From positions 2,502,234-2,566,233 of the forward strand of contig CM030932.1 of assembly GCA_018136815.1 (NCBI GenBank): a stretch of 64,000 nucleotides of DNA. Direction: 5' to 3'. The stretch comes from Isochrysis galbana (lineage: Eukaryota; Haptophyta; Isochrysidales; Isochrysidaceae). The stretch's first letter is position 1. Each line of letters opens with the position of its first letter. The notes under the pieces were generated by a model. The model had not been told where the DNA came from. It did not search any database and worked only from the letters and a program-made list of their open reading frames with translations. Made by a program: the position numbers and the translations under genes. Below are positions 1 through 10,773 of the stretch, in pieces.

Positions 1-3000
1 GATGACGGCGTTGGAGGCCAACGCACTAGTAGAGCGAGGCGACCGTACGCACTGGATGAGCCATTGCACAGACTCAGCGGCGGAGTCAGTTACGCCCATG
101 TTGATGTGAAGACTCGGTTCCTCAAAGGATCCCGATCGATTTGGCTTGGCATCACCACTCGTAGACGCGGACGACGGCTGGCGATTGGAATCAAAATTAA
201 TTATCTGAAACTGGGGCGCGTGAAGAGGTGCCTGGGGTGGCGCAAGGAGACGCCCACCTTTCGCGGAGAGCGTCCGCTTATGAGGCATCTCATTTGGGCG
301 GAGGAAGGCAGCAACTCCTGAGGCAGGATGCGCATCTGTATCACACTCTAGCCACAACCAATCATGAAACTGAAAATCGACGCGCGTGCACGAGAACTCG
401 CACCACACTGAGATGGAGTGTAGTAGGATGGCGTAGTGGGTTCCGGTAAAGTTGGCGTTGCCCGCCGAGAGCTCGACCTCGATGGCGACCGGATCCTCAG
501 TCGACCACAAAGGTGCTCCCGCATCGTCGCAACTCAATATGAAGTGGTGCCCTGATGTCGTCAAGGAACTCGCGTGCTTGCTGAGAGAGACTGACGCCGA
601 TCGATCCCCAGTATAGTTGATGAATGTAAGGATGAGGTCGGTGGGAGAGGCACCAACGTCCGAGACGTTGAGCAGAGCGTGCACTACGGGGACAAGGTCA
701 AGCTCGCACCATTCCCTACCAACCCGTATCGCACCCCAGCGTCCATCTCGACTATTGTCCTTCCAAGCCTCGCTGCCACCTAGATTCGCGGCGAAACGCC
801 ACTCACAGCCTTGGACGGCGGTGTCAAGCGTGCCACCACGCGCTGCAGCTGCAACAGCGAACATGTCAAGGTGTTGATTGCCCGCCGCAAGTGCCACCTC
901 CACCTTGTCAACGATCCAGGCGCCCGTCGACGTGCCAACCCCGGTTCTTGCCCAGTCATCCTCGAGCCTGATTTGGGCACCAACCAGATCACCAAGACGT
1001 TCGCCTAGTTGAAGTGCAAACACGTCCGTCTGACCGGCACGAAAGAGCTCCGTTGCCTCCTCTCGCCGCGTTTCTCCGCCAAGACGGCGTCCAGACGGCC
1101 ACAAGGCAAAACGAAGGCCACTTGTGGCCCAACTGCCCTCTGAATGCGAGGGGTATGTGGCTACAAGTGTAGACAGATCGAGTGGCAGGGGCTGGCTCGC
1201 CTCAATATTCCATTGCTCAGACATTTCACCTGTCGGACCACAGCTGCCACGCACGCAAAAAACGAGAAAGGCACCGGCACCTACAACTGTCGAGAGATTG
1301 TAAGTGCTCTTGTTGGAGGTAACGACTCGCACTAGGTATGTGTAGGTCAAAGCCGGTTCGGGTGGCGGAGGCGGGCCTTCTTCCATCTCGATCCCCTCTC
1401 GCGCGACCGCCGCCGCCTCGTCCACTTCGGCTAGGCATGTTTCCACGCGCCGATATCCAGTATCGCTAACGCGGTACAACTCATTAGGAGTCTCTCCGGG
1501 GTCGACCCCTGCAGAAGGCCCGCCTAGCCATGGATCTCGTGGGGGGGGGGGACCGAGTCGTGCAGGCCTAGCAACACCCAGTGCTCGGGCTTCGCGCAAA
1601 ATCTGGGCGCGAGCCTTCGGTGGTATTCCGTCCATTTCGAGTAGTTCAGCTTGAAGGGCCGGCATTCGCCTCCCTCCACGCAAGCGTCGCGACCACGTAA
1701 GCATATCACTTTGTCCGCCACCGCGATCCGCCCAATTAATTGGGCACAGTCGCCATTTGGCTAGGAAGTACCCCACCGTCAAGTGGCCGACGGCGCGAGC
1801 CCATCTGTAGTCAGGAGGCAACATGCGCACCAAGGCCTGTCGTGCTCGGCTCAGAACGCTGATGGCCGAACATAGCCTCCGCAAGTGCGCATAGTAGGCG
1901 ACAAGACAACGTGCGTACGAGGACCGATCAAGCGCCGCCAGGGCACGTTGACGAATCGTTTGATGCCCTTCCTGCGCCGGTAGCATTCGATACCCATACA
2001 AGACCTCGTGTTGTGATGTCGCAGAGCTGATCGTCGTCCGAAAACTATTGTCCGCGAGTGATGCTAACAAGCGATCCCGTTCCGCCGTCGGCGCCGCCAT
2101 ACGCCTCGCACGGTCGAACCCACCCTCCCAAATGTGTAGGAGCTCGCGCGTGGCGCGGACGCTATTGATCAGTAGCGCTACGATTGACTCCTGCGCCGGT
2201 GGCAATACGCGCGGAATGCGCACACCACGCAACGCCGATGCCACCACATCGAGAAGCAGGAGCCGGTCGTCGGGACCATTGATTGTAGTCGTCATTGCAG
2301 CAACCGGTGAAAAAGGTCGCAACGCCGATGATGCCCACGAAAACCTAGATATGAAGCCTGCCACATCGTCGATGGCCTTCAGCTCAGTATCTCGAACCAT
2401 TGCTGCTGCTAGCTCTTTCCGGCGACTATCCACCAGTCCCGCAACTGCGGCACCGCGCCGTGCCAATGCCTTCAGTGCCGCATCCTCATCTGCAAGGTAT
2501 GACTCCAACTTTCGAGTGTGCATAGCGATGTCCCGTTTTTCAAGGTCACTCCACGAGTAAAATACAAGCCCACTAGGCCTGTCGGCTTTTGGCTCATGTC
2601 TCTGCAACCCGTGATACGGATTTATACGAATCGCAAGTGCCGCAGAGAGGATTGAGCGGTCAACGTGCGCGTTTCTATCCTCCCCTGCCGCAGCAACATA
2701 CGCCATTTGTGCAGCGAACCCTTCAGCGCCTCCAGAAGTTTTCGTAATGCCATCGTCCAACGTCCGGCTGCTCTCGTGAAGGGCAGCAGCGGAAGCGACG
2801 GCACTTTCGGTGGTGCACCATCTTGCCGCGGACGGCGAGGGGGAGGGTGTCGACCTCTGCGGCGTCTCAGAGGGAAGCACGTGGGGCCTTCCATCGTTCT
2901 CACATGCAATCGAATCAACTATAGGTACAGGCTTTGGCGCCACGTGCGGATCAATGCAGACCACACGGATAGTCAACTTCCCAGCATAAACTGTTCTTGA

Positions 3001-6000
3001 GGTTAGAGAGCCCAGTGCCTCAGCAATCACTTCCTCAGCTAACTCCGCCTTTGCGAAAGCGCCCACTCCCCCGAGGTGCGATTCCCCCACGCTAGCGCGT
3101 AGTATTTGACCAGCGACACCAGCAGCTGCGGAGGCACCTATTAGAGCAAAGCGCTCAGCAATGGCTGCCTCCTCTCGTGCGCTCACGGCGCGTATAAGCT
3201 TTTCGCCCACGCTTCCGCACGTGAGCAGCTCACCCATCGACACGCTTAGAGGAATGCGAAGCTCTACTTCTTGACCGATGGCCTCGACTGGAATTGGCAA
3301 CTCACCTTGTCCAACCAATTCGTCCGGGCGGGTAGGAGGAGGGATGTGGCGCGCCCAGTCATCCTTCCAATCGTACAGTCCGTCCATCGCAGAAGACCGT
3401 AGTCCCAAACGTGTCGAGATTTCTGAGAGGGATCTCCCAATCTTCTCACGACTAAAAAGACTCTCCAGACGGCTCCCATGAGTTTTGCAAGAAGCCTCCT
3501 CCCTGCTCTTGACTTCCTCCCTAATAGCGGCCATGGCACATACTCGAAGCAATGGCGCCATTTCACTTGATCGCCATGGAGCTCGATTCTCGGCGACAGC
3601 GCCCCCTATATCGGCCGCTCCCGAGACCTTGAAGAGCCGCGCTCGAATGGGCAGTCCTTCGGGCTCGCGCAAGAAATCCCTCGGGACAGGGATGAGAAAG
3701 CGCAAGGCGCCAAAAGAGGCAGTGCCTGCACTTACGTTGACACATGTCGGAGCTGCAAAGAGGCGATGCGATCCAACGTGCAGTACCAAGTAAAATTCCT
3801 CGTGGGAGGCCCCCGTGACGGTCAAATTAGCAATCTCTCCAACATCTAGCAAGAGGAGCTTTGGCGCGATGGGCTCGGCGGGTGTATCGTTCATTGGTGG
3901 CGATGGCACCTTTGTCAAGGCGCACTTGGCAAGTGGAAGGCTTTGCGAGAGCAATGGATAGATAAGATGTGGAGCAAGACCGCGTTGCCACATCACGAAG
4001 GAGCCCGAGACGTGGACGTGCGGCAAACGGATCCGCCATGCCGTCCTACCACCACTTCCACAGGCATGCTGACGAGGACGACCTTTGCTTGTTGGTGTAC
4101 TGGGTTCTCGAGCAAGGAGATCGACAGTCTCTTGTTCCCGTTCGGATCTGAGGAGTACTGTGGTGACGCGACGGATCGCAGAATCGTAAGCCTCCTCGCC
4201 CTCATGGCCTTGCCAGAGGCCCGCATGGTTCAGTACCCATCTCCATTCGGCATCATCAAGCCCTCCGGCTAAAAGAAAAGCTTCCGGGTCAAAAATTGGG
4301 ACGGATTCCGCTGCGCGTCCCGTTGATACGCCACAGCTGCCAACCCAAGCTTTTGAGGTTTCTCCGAAGCCATCTGCCGCAGCCAAGACTTCGCTCGGCA
4401 TTCCTTCCGCACGTTTCGCCAAATGATCGCCCGTTGAACTGCCACGCCGCCTTGCGAGCGCTGTTGCCACGAGCCTTTCCAGCTCGAACCTCATTGACAC
4501 GATATCAGGGTCCCGGATCGAAAGCATAAGCTGCGACACTTCGCGAGCACACAAGTGCTCTCCACACCAAAGCATCGTGTGACCGTAAGGGTGGCTAAGA
4601 TCCGACACATCTTGAGGGCTGCCCTGTAGAGGACTGTTGCCACATTGGCCGTCCACTTTGCGATGCTGGCCCTCTGCGGTGGGACAGGCGTCGGAAGCCC
4701 ACGAACCACCCTTGTCAACTGCGGTCGCGCTATACTCGTAGCACATGTGCCACACTCCAGAGATCAGGTTGGTGCGGGGCTCGATTGTGCCTTCGCAAAA
4801 CATTTGTCCGAGTCGGGGACAAGGACCATCTACACCGTCGACACCAGCCTCGCGCTCAATATGGTTCATCACGAACTCGATGGTATTTGCACTGGTATAC
4901 CTCTTGCCACTGCTGATTTCCCACATGCCATTAGTACACATCGCGCTCCCCGAGAGGATTTGGTGGGGGGCGGGCAGATCGCCACCCGGCGACAGCAGCA
5001 GATCCAGCTGCATGGCCACCATAGATGTGGGGTTTCCGACCTCACTCTCATGAGAAGACTCACCCGTTCGCCCCCGCCCTTTGGCGTGGCTGTGCTCCGA
5101 ATCTATCTCGTAGTTTATGAGCAGGAAACCTGTCCAGCCGCCGGACAAGACTGCGGCATCGCAAGATCTTGATCCCTCGGCGTCTTCATCATAAGTTGGC
5201 CCCGACGCCCCCGAACCCACGCGCAAATGGACCTGCCCGACCTGGCGGCCCACAGGACTAGACAAATCGAGCCAAACCTCCCCCAACCCGCCGGCAACAT
5301 TCGGTACCTCTAGTAGCACGGCCGCGACGACGGCTGCCGTGCCAAGTCGACGTGGTATCCCAGCAAACACCTCATAAAGCACGATGTTGACTCCCTCCCC
5401 GGGCTCAATGCCAGAAAAGAGAACGTCCGTGGCTGCCTCGAAGACGACGTTGGAGCGTCCGGCTGCGCGAGCGGCCATGCGTGTGCGGTGCCGGTAGCCG
5501 TCGCAGGTCACCCGCGCAAAAACGCGGTGTGCACCATCGGGCAACCCCCTTGCACCAAGCACACGCAGCGACAGCTGGCGTACGATAGGAGGGCGACGCC
5601 GTGGCTGCATGGCCGCGGCAAGGGATGACGTATACCGGGTTCTGCCATCGCGAGTACCCGGGGCCAAGGCACGCCAGCGGCTTGCAGTAAGCGCTCTACC
5701 CAGTGAGGGCTGAGCCACTAGGCGGTCGACTTCTTCACCTGGAGCCACAATTTGGGCAGCTGAGTGACCGAGCAACCGTACTTTCACAGTGTTAAGTCGG
5801 CGGTAGAGCTCCTCGATCGGTGAGGCCGGGATGAGAGCGCCCACACATACCATTTGCTCCTTGATTGACGAGAGCGCGCTCGAGTTTGTGATCGCGCGTA
5901 AGTGTAGGAGCAGTGCAAGCTCTGCCGATGCCCGCTCGATCTCGCCTGGTTCGAGGGGAGTTCCTCCGCTCCGCAGGTCTGACTCTCGAGCTCTGTGAAT

Positions 6001-8931
6001 TGAAACGATCCCGTCGGCCTGCCTTGCCACTGCTTCACAAAGCAGGCCGACTTCCTCGACGATCTCAGCCTCGGACTCCGCCTCATCCATCCGTTGCGGG
6101 GTTACGGCACCACGCAGAAACGCCGAGAAGAAACAGCAGATGACGTTAGCGAGAGCGTGTCTATCCAGACGCGCTGTGGAGACGGTGAGCGGCGGAGGTG
6201 GGAGCGGAGCGAGCACCGCGGCAAAGGTCCCCAATTGGCCGACGAGTTGTGCTCGAGTATCAGCGTTGACGTCAAGGCAGCAGCACAGCAGCCTTTCAAG
6301 CTGCTCGAGGCGAACGTCCCGAGCCCGAGTGACCACCGCGTCGAGCTCCCGACCCTCACCATGTTCGGCTTCCCCGCCACTGCTGCTGCATGGGACACCC
6401 GCGAAACCGTTGAGCATGGTTGGCGACATAACAACAGACGCAACGGTCTGAGACGCCAGGCACAGTGATTTGGACGACGAGTAGCTGTGAAGGCCGCGGC
6501 GTGTTTCGCCTCCCATATCACACGCCGTTGTCCCTACCTTACATCGATAAACGTCATTGGCGGTAGTAAGAAAGTGCGTCAGCAATAAAGGAAGGGCCTG
6601 GGAAGAATTGAAGACGGTAATGAAAGGGACCAAACCAAGGCTCTTATGGTCGAGGAAGGCATTTGATCGGTGTTGCTCGCTGTGCAAGAGCATGCGCTCC
6701 CAAAGGTCGACGAGTGCTCCCATTGCCTCTAACGATGGGCGCGCCATCTCAAACATCTTCTTTAGCATTGTGTGCGCCTGGCCCAAGTCGGTCAGCCCGC
6801 TCTCCCGCCATCCAGTCAAGACGGTATGCCGTAGATGAGACAGGGAGCTTGTCGGATGGTCGCGGCCGCCCCTAGCCTTCCATGAATCAACGTGTGCGTC
6901 GCGCCCGCTAGTCCCAGAGCGCATTGCCACCGCCTTGAGCCGTTCCAAGCGGCGGTGCAGGTGCGCGACAGTTGCTGGGTCAGACGGGAGGACGTCGTTG
7001 ATCTGGTTGGGGTCAGAGAGCTCATCAAGCATCTCTACTAGGGTGAGCGGCATGCCATCCACCCACCCCCCGTCCCCGCTCTTTCTGCCACCTGAGCGCA
7101 CGGCACGGGCGGTGACGCCCATAGGCCCAGTGTCGACGTGCCTTCGCACGGTCGGAGTGCGCGAGACGTCCTCTTCCTCCCCGACAACCACGTCGCTTCG
7201 AGCAAAAGAAGTCTTGTCCACCTGAACGCCTTTTGGATCCGCCGTCACAGTCCATGAGAGCCAAGCATCCAGCAAGGACGGGGAGAGGAAATCCCGCCGA
7301 ATCAAAGGCACTTCTCCACGCCCTGCCACCCCACCCGAGCTCAATGGGTGCCTGGCTGGCTGCGTTTCGACATGTGGCCCGCCTTGATGCGGCCTAAAGC
7401 TAGCTTCATGGGGAAAGGAGGTATGTGGCGTGAAATACGAGGGGGGCTCATAGACAGTTTCGTACCCGATGGGGTCGTCCACCTCGGGACACAGGCCTTG
7501 GCTGACCTCGCCAGCCGGATAGAAGGTGCTGTATTGGGGGCCGTGGGCGGAATGGCCGTTAGCCAAGTGAGGCTGCTGCTCGGCAAACCCAAATTGAGCG
7601 CCGGGATGGGAGTGCCAAGGCGATGGACCAGTTGATGGAACCCCCCCGGAGTAGCACATGGGCGACGAACCGGCTGCACTATCGTGCACCGAATGCAACA
7701 CCGTTTTTACAAGCTGCTTGACACGCTCACGCCTGAACATGCCAGGGTTGCCGTCTGACTGCATGGTTATGCTGCTTGGTGCATTCATTGTGGGCAACGG
7801 GTGATCGCATCTGGCCGTTACTGGTTGCTGCCCATTTGTCCCGCGCGCCAGCTGAGTATCAAGTGGACCCATACTTGCACCCAATGGAGACATGAACGGG
7901 ACCCCGTCCCTTGAAGGCGGATCCATACCGCTAGGCGCATGCCGTGAGGACGATTCAGTCCATGGATGCGCTTGCCCGTTATGCTCGCTGCTACATGTTG
8001 ATGCCAGTGGTCGAGAGGTCCCCTCATCGCGGGGAGTGTAGACGGAAGAGCGTGGTGTCACTCCACTGGACCGGTTGGCAACTAGAGCTCGCACCGCGGC
8101 CATCTGCATTGCGGAAGGCTGAATTCTAGCCGAGGTTGGAGCACTACACGCAGCTACGGCCGCGTCGTACGCCTGCTGTTGCGCCCTGGTGGCTAGAGCA
8201 CCGGCCGATGGACTCCTCTCGCTCGCTTCCATGACACTAGCGGCGCCTCCCACGGATGCTTTGCGTTGACGGTCCCTCCCGAAAGAGAGCGATTTCCGGC
8301 GAATGGGCGAAGCGCTGGGGACAGCGCGCTCGTCTTGGGAGAAGGTGGCCAATTCTACTGGCACACAGCCTGGTGTACCGGTGCTCATGGCCGCCGAGCT
8401 CTGCCGTGCAGCGGCAACGGTGGAGCTTGCCGGCACACCAGTGGAGAGCGCAACCTCGGCACGACGGCGTCCGGCGCGCTCTTTGCCGAAAGAGAGCGAC
8501 TTTTTCATCGAGGCAAGCGCGCTATCAGCCGAGAGCACAGTTTCCTGGTGTGGGACGGCGGCGGCAGCCGATCCTGGAACGACCGTCCTCTTGCTTGGGG
8601 CAGAGAGCTGTAGCTCCATGTGCGTGGCATGTGGCGGAAGTGGCAGCGACGGAGGGGGAGCGCTTGGCTCAGGATGGCTGGTCGCAGCGCACGAGGATTG
8701 AGTGGGAAGAGCAAGTGGGCCAGTTACTCCCTTCTCCCGACCAGAGATGTCGCTTTGCCTTCCGAGAGAGCTCGATCTCTCTCTTTCTCTGCGCGGCGTG
8801 CATGCTTGTGTGCAAGGAGCCGTCGCATCAGCTGATGGGCCAGAGCACGTGTGCCGGCCTGCGCATGAGTTCTGGGAGTACGGCGAGGGAGAAAGATGTG
8901 CCTCCTCCCCTCGTTCCCTCTCGCCCTCCAT
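1..8931 (-). CDS. Giant intronless ORF with C2-like and PLAT-like domains, C-terminus outside window
   Basis: Reading down the minus strand from ATG 8931, I find no stop to position 1: 2977 codons, still open at the window edge. ATG 8931 has G at -3 and +4; later in-frame ATGs at 8619, 8508 and 8232 are alternatives. Residues 1 to about 560 are Ser/Pro/Ala-rich and look disordered, with two copies of a basic KSLSFG(K/R)(E/D)R motif (about 143-151 and 213-221), a plausible phosphorylation site. A C2-like beta-sandwich lies at about 1115-1240, opening VRQLSLRVLGARGLP and closing with GEVWLDL and GQVHLRV. A PLAT/LH2-like domain lies at about 2528-2680, with FRAGQTDVF, LGDLVGAQIRLEDDW and WIVDKVEV. 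C2 and PLAT domains usually bind membranes or lipids, so a membrane-associated or trafficking role is an inference. The rest is unrecognised. The tract CCCCCC near 7441 keeps frame only with six Cs, as written. I am sure of the open frame, less of the function. Confidence 0.85.
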   Translation of the reverse strand, partial: MEGERERGEEAHLSPSPYSQNSCAGRHTCSGPSADATAPCTQACTPRRERERSSSLGRQSDISGREKGVTGPLALPTQSSCAATSHPEPSAPPPSLPLPPHATHMELQLSAPSKRTVVPGSAAAAVPHQETVLSADSALASMKKSLSFGKERAGRRRAEVALSTGVPASSTVAAARQSSAAMSTGTPGCVPVELATFSQDERAVPSASPIRRKSLSFGRDRQRKASVGGAASVMEASERSPSAGALATRAQQQAYDAAVAACSAPTSARIQPSAMQMAAVRALVANRSSGVTPRSSVYTPRDEGTSRPLASTCSSEHNGQAHPWTESSSRHAPSGMDPPSRDGVPFMSPLGASMGPLDTQLARGTNGQQPVTARCDHPLPTMNAPSSITMQSDGNPGMFRRERVKQLVKTVLHSVHDSAAGSSPMCYSGGVPSTGPSPWHSHPGAQFGFAEQQPHLANGHSAHGPQYSTFYPAGEVSQGLCPEVDDPIGYETVYEPPSYFTPHTSFPHEASFRPHQGGPHVETQPARHPLSSGGVAGRGEVPLIRRDFLSPSLLDAWLSWTVTADPKGVQVDKTSFARSDVVVGEEEDVSRTPTVRRHVDTGPMGVTARAVRSGGRKSGDGGWVDGMPLTLVEMLDELSDPNQINDVLPSDPATVAHLHRRLERLKAVAMRSGTSGRDAHVDSWKARGGRDHPTSSLSHLRHTVLTGWRESGLTDLGQAHTMLKKMFEMARPSLEAMGALVDLWERMLLHSEQHRSNAFLDHKSLGLVPFITVFNSSQALPLLLTHFLTTANDVYRCKVGTTACDMGGETRRGLHSYSSSKSLCLASQTVASVVMSPTMLNGFAGVPCSSSGGEAEHGEGRELDAVVTRARDVRLEQLERLLCCCLDVNADTRAQLVGQLGTFAAVLAPLPPPPLTVSTARLDRHALANVICCFFSAFLRGAVTPQRMDEAESEAEIVEEVGLLCEAVARQADGIVSIHRARESDLRSGGTPLEPGEIERASAELALLLHLRAITNSSALSSIKEQMVCVGALIPASPIEELYRRLNTVKVRLLGHSAAQIVAPGEEVDRLVAQPSLGRALTASRWRALAPGTRDGRTRYTSSLAAAMQPRRRPPIVRQLSLRVLGARGLPDGAHRVFARVTCDGYRHRTRMAARAAGRSNVVFEAATDVLFSGIEPGEGVNIVLYEVFAGIPRRLGTAAVVAAVLLEVPNVAGGLGEVWLDLSSPVGRQVGQVHLRVGSGASGPTYDEDAEGSRSCDAAVLSGGWTGFLLINYEIDSEHSHAKGRGRTGESSHESEVGNPTSMVAMQLDLLLSPGGDLPAPHQILSGSAMCTNGMWEISSGKRYTSANTIEFVMNHIEREAGVDGVDGPCPRLGQMFCEGTIEPRTNLISGVWHMCYEYSATAVDKGGSWASDACPTAEGQHRKVDGQCGNSPLQGSPQDVSDLSHPYGHTMLWCGEHLCAREVSQLMLSIRDPDIVSMRFELERLVATALARRRGSSTGDHLAKRAEGMPSEVLAAADGFGETSKAWVGSCGVSTGRAAESVPIFDPEAFLLAGGLDDAEWRWVLNHAGLWQGHEGEEAYDSAIRRVTTVLLRSEREQETVDLLAREPSTPTSKGRPRQHACGSGGRTAWRIRLPHVHVSGSFVMWQRGLAPHLIYPLLSQSLPLAKCALTKVPSPPMNDTPAEPIAPKLLLLDVGEIANLTVTGASHEEFYLVLHVGSHRLFAAPTCVNVSAGTASFGALRFLIPVPRDFLREPEGLPIRARLFKVSGAADIGGAVAENRAPWRSSEMAPLLRVCAMAAIREEVKSREEASCKTHGSRLESLFSREKIGRSLSEISTRLGLRSSAMDGLYDWKDDWARHIPPPTRPDELVGQGELPIPVEAIGQEVELRIPLSVSMGELLTCGSVGEKLIRAVSAREEAAIAERFALIGASAAAGVAGQILRASVGESHLGGVGAFAKAELAEEVIAEALGSLTSRTVYAGKLTIRVVCIDPHVAPKPVPIVDSIACENDGRPHVLPSETPQRSTPSPSPSAARWCTTESAVASAAALHESSRTLDDGITKTSGGAEGFAAQMAYVAAAGEDRNAHVDRSILSAALAIRINPYHGLQRHEPKADRPSGLVFYSWSDLEKRDIAMHTRKLESYLADEDAALKALARRGAAVAGLVDSRRKELAAAMVRDTELKAIDDVAGFISRFSWASSALRPFSPVAAMTTTINGPDDRLLLLDVVASALRGVRIPRVLPPAQESIVALLINSVRATRELLHIWEGGFDRARRMAAPTAERDRLLASLADNSFRTTISSATSQHEVLYGYRMLPAQEGHQTIRQRALAALDRSSYARCLVAYYAHLRRLCSAISVLSRARQALVRMLPPDYRWARAVGHLTVGYFLAKWRLCPINWADRGGGQSDMLTWSRRLRGGRRMPALQAELLEMDGIPPKARAQILREARALGVARPARLGPPPPRDPWLGGPSAGVDPGETPNELYRVSDTGYRRVETCLAEVDEAAAVAREGIEMEEGPPPPPEPALTYTYLVRVVTSNKSTYNLSTVVGAGAFLVFCVRGSCGPTGEMSEQWNIEASQPLPLDLSTLVATYPSHSEGSWATSGLRFALWPSGRRLGGETRREEATELFRAGQTDVFALQLGERLGDLVGAQIRLEDDWARTGVGTSTGAWIVDKVEVALAAGNQHLDMFAVAAAARGGTLDTAVQGCEWRFAANLGGSEAWKDNSRDGRWGAIRVGREWCELDLVPVVHALLNVSDVGASPTDLILTFINYTGDRSASVSLSKHASSLTTSGHHFILSCDDAGAPLWSTEDPVAIEVELSAGNANFTGTHYAILLHSISVWCEFSCTRVDFQFHDWLWLECDTDAHPASGVAAFLRPNEMPHKRTLSAKGGRLLAPPQAPLHAPQFQIINFDSNRQPSSASTSGDAKPNRSGSFEEPSLHINMGVTDSAAESVQWLIQCVRSPRSTSALASNAVI

Positions 8932-8934
8932 CTC

Positions 8935-9375
8935 TCTACCTTCTTCTCTCTCGTTCTCCCTGCCTCTCCCTCCCTCCCTCCCTCTCTCTGGCGGAGGGGG
9001 AGGGGGAGGGAGGGAGAGAGGCGGGGAGGGTGACGGGAAGGGAGAGGGAGAGGGAGAGTTAGAAGGAGAGGGAGAGGGAGAGGTGACGTGGGATGGCAGG
9101 TGGGGCTCGGCGTGGCGCCTTCGTTCGCGCCCAAACGAGAGCGAGTGCTTCACGCTGCGCATGGGCTGAGTGGGAAGCGAGGCGGGAGGTGGTGGAAGGG
9201 CTCCACCTGCCCTTCCATCTGGGGGCAGGGAGGGAGGGGGGCGCCGCCTATCAGCTGGCGAGGGAAATGTGGAAGGGTGGTAGGAAGAGAAAAGGTGGCG
9301 AAAGGGGGGGGGGCGGGGGGGGGGGGGGGGGGGGAAGGGGAAAGACAGGTGGGAAAGGAGGGCCGGCGGGCGGCC
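8935..9375. repeat. Low-complexity purine/pyrimidine tract upstream of the giant ORF
   Basis: The plus strand changes from CT-rich (8935-8990) to GA-rich (9000-9085) and then G-rich with long G runs (9305-9335). It lies just upstream of the giant ORF start and resembles the tracts at 45080-45720 and 48590-48965 upstream of two other minus-strand genes, so it may be promoter or 5' UTR sequence. Short ORFs here are artefacts of composition. Confidence 0.6.
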
Positions 9376-9474
9376 AAACAGATACTTTATTCACACTTTA
9401 CTACTCTAAGGTCGCCTTCCGTTGACTATGGGACAGACTCGCTGGTTGAGCCATCAAGTGTCCACGTCAGATAG

Positions 9475-9510
9475 GGATAGGGCGGTCAAACAGGGGCTTT
9501 TGAACCCTCG
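9475..9510 (+). repeat. Short copy of the GGTCAAACAG repeat family
   Basis: TAGGGCGGTCAAACAG followed by GGGCTTTT matches the left end of the dispersed repeat seen again near 20852, 26010, 28951 and 31862. Only the left end is recognisable here. The 9376-9780 spacer has no gene; 9598-9670 contains many CTCAGT-type short repeats that could be the subterminal region of the hAT element that follows. Confidence 0.6.
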
Positions 9511-9780
9511 TACATAGAACGGGAGAACGTTGCCACGAAAGCGCGGGCGGGAGCGTTCTCTCGTGCGAAAGCAGCCCAGGATGGGCTGTCAGTGGTGATA
9601 TCAGTACTGAGATCTCAGTCTCAGTGTCTCAGTAGTGTCGGGGCTGAGATGTCTATCTCAGCTGAGAGCATTCCCGTCGACCAAAACTAAAATAAAACCC
9701 AAATAAAAAACTCTTGTGAAAGCGCGAACCGTGGTGGCGCGAAAAGGTCGCGCGACTGCGCGACTGTAGCGAAGTCGGAG

Positions 9781-10773
9781 ATGAGCACGGACACCGAGCA
9801 CAACACGAACATGGCGGCGGACGGCGATGAGGACCTGCCTGCATCCGCGACACCCTGGGCTTGGGGGATGCAGCCCATCTCGACGCGCACCGGGGGCAAA
9901 CTCGAGTGGTCAACCGTGATGGAGGATGCAGGGAGGCGCAAGGACGTGAAGACGAAGCAGTGCTTGTTCTGTGGGCTCACACTCACAGGTGGCCCCACCC
10001 AGATCCGCAGGCACCTCGACGCCAGAGCCACGCCCCGCACCATCCGCGCTTGTACACCCTCGCGGGAATGGGCAGCTCGCCACAGGGAGGTGGTGGCCGA
10101 GGTGCGGCGGCGCTAGTGCAAGTCTGAGTACGACATGGCGGAGCAGGCACGGGTGCTGGCCGCAAAGGAGGAGGGCCGCGCCATCGCCGGGGTCTTCGAC
10201 GTTTGCGAGCGAACTAGCACCGACGACGTGACGGACGCGTGGCTCCGACTCGTGGTGAAGAAGGCCCTCCCACTCGACTTATTCGATGACCCCGCCTTCC
10301 GTGCAGCTGTGGCGAAGACTGCGATGGCTGGTAGGAAGTTAGTGGTGGGCGGCAAGGACACCTTCTTGCCGAGGCGGAATCATATCACGCGCAAGGTTCT
10401 CCCGGCTCTGGACACCAAGCTGGACGACGAGATTCGGGAGAGAGTAAAGGGTGTCACGGCAAAGACGGGCGTTGTCATCATCTCGGATGGATGGACCAGC
10501 ACGTCCAACCGCCCCGTCATAAAGCCTTGGCTGCCATGCCCTTAGGCACTTACTTCCTCGCTGCTCTCGACACGTCAGGGAGCACAAAAGACGCGAAGTA
10601 CATAGCCGACTTCATCAAACAAAGGATCGATGAGTTCGGCCCAAGGGAGGTCGTGGCAGTGTGCATGGACGGCGCGTGCAAGGCCTCCTTTCCCATCATC
10701 GAGGAGTACTTCCCCCACGTGTTCACTTACATCTGCCCGACCCACTCGATCGACAACTACATGAAGAACGTCT
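9781..10773 (+). pseudogene. Decayed hAT transposase (BED-like finger and DUF659-type domain), 3' truncated
   Basis: Three open segments make one broken transposase. The first (9781-10116) has a C-x2-C motif, CLFCG, followed by RRHL, as in BED-type zinc fingers. It ends at an in-frame TAG (10114-10116); the same frame continues to 10545 through the DUF659-type sequence VVIISDGWTSTSNRPVI. A one-base shift near 10520 moves the reading to the next frame, which continues as GTYFLAALDTSGSTKDA and HVFTYICPTHSIDNYMKNV. The coding sequence then stops abruptly at 10773, where LINE A begins, so the catalytic C-terminal half and the hATC dimerisation domain are missing. DUF659 is a known hAT transposase domain. 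The copy must be inactive. Confidence 0.85.
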
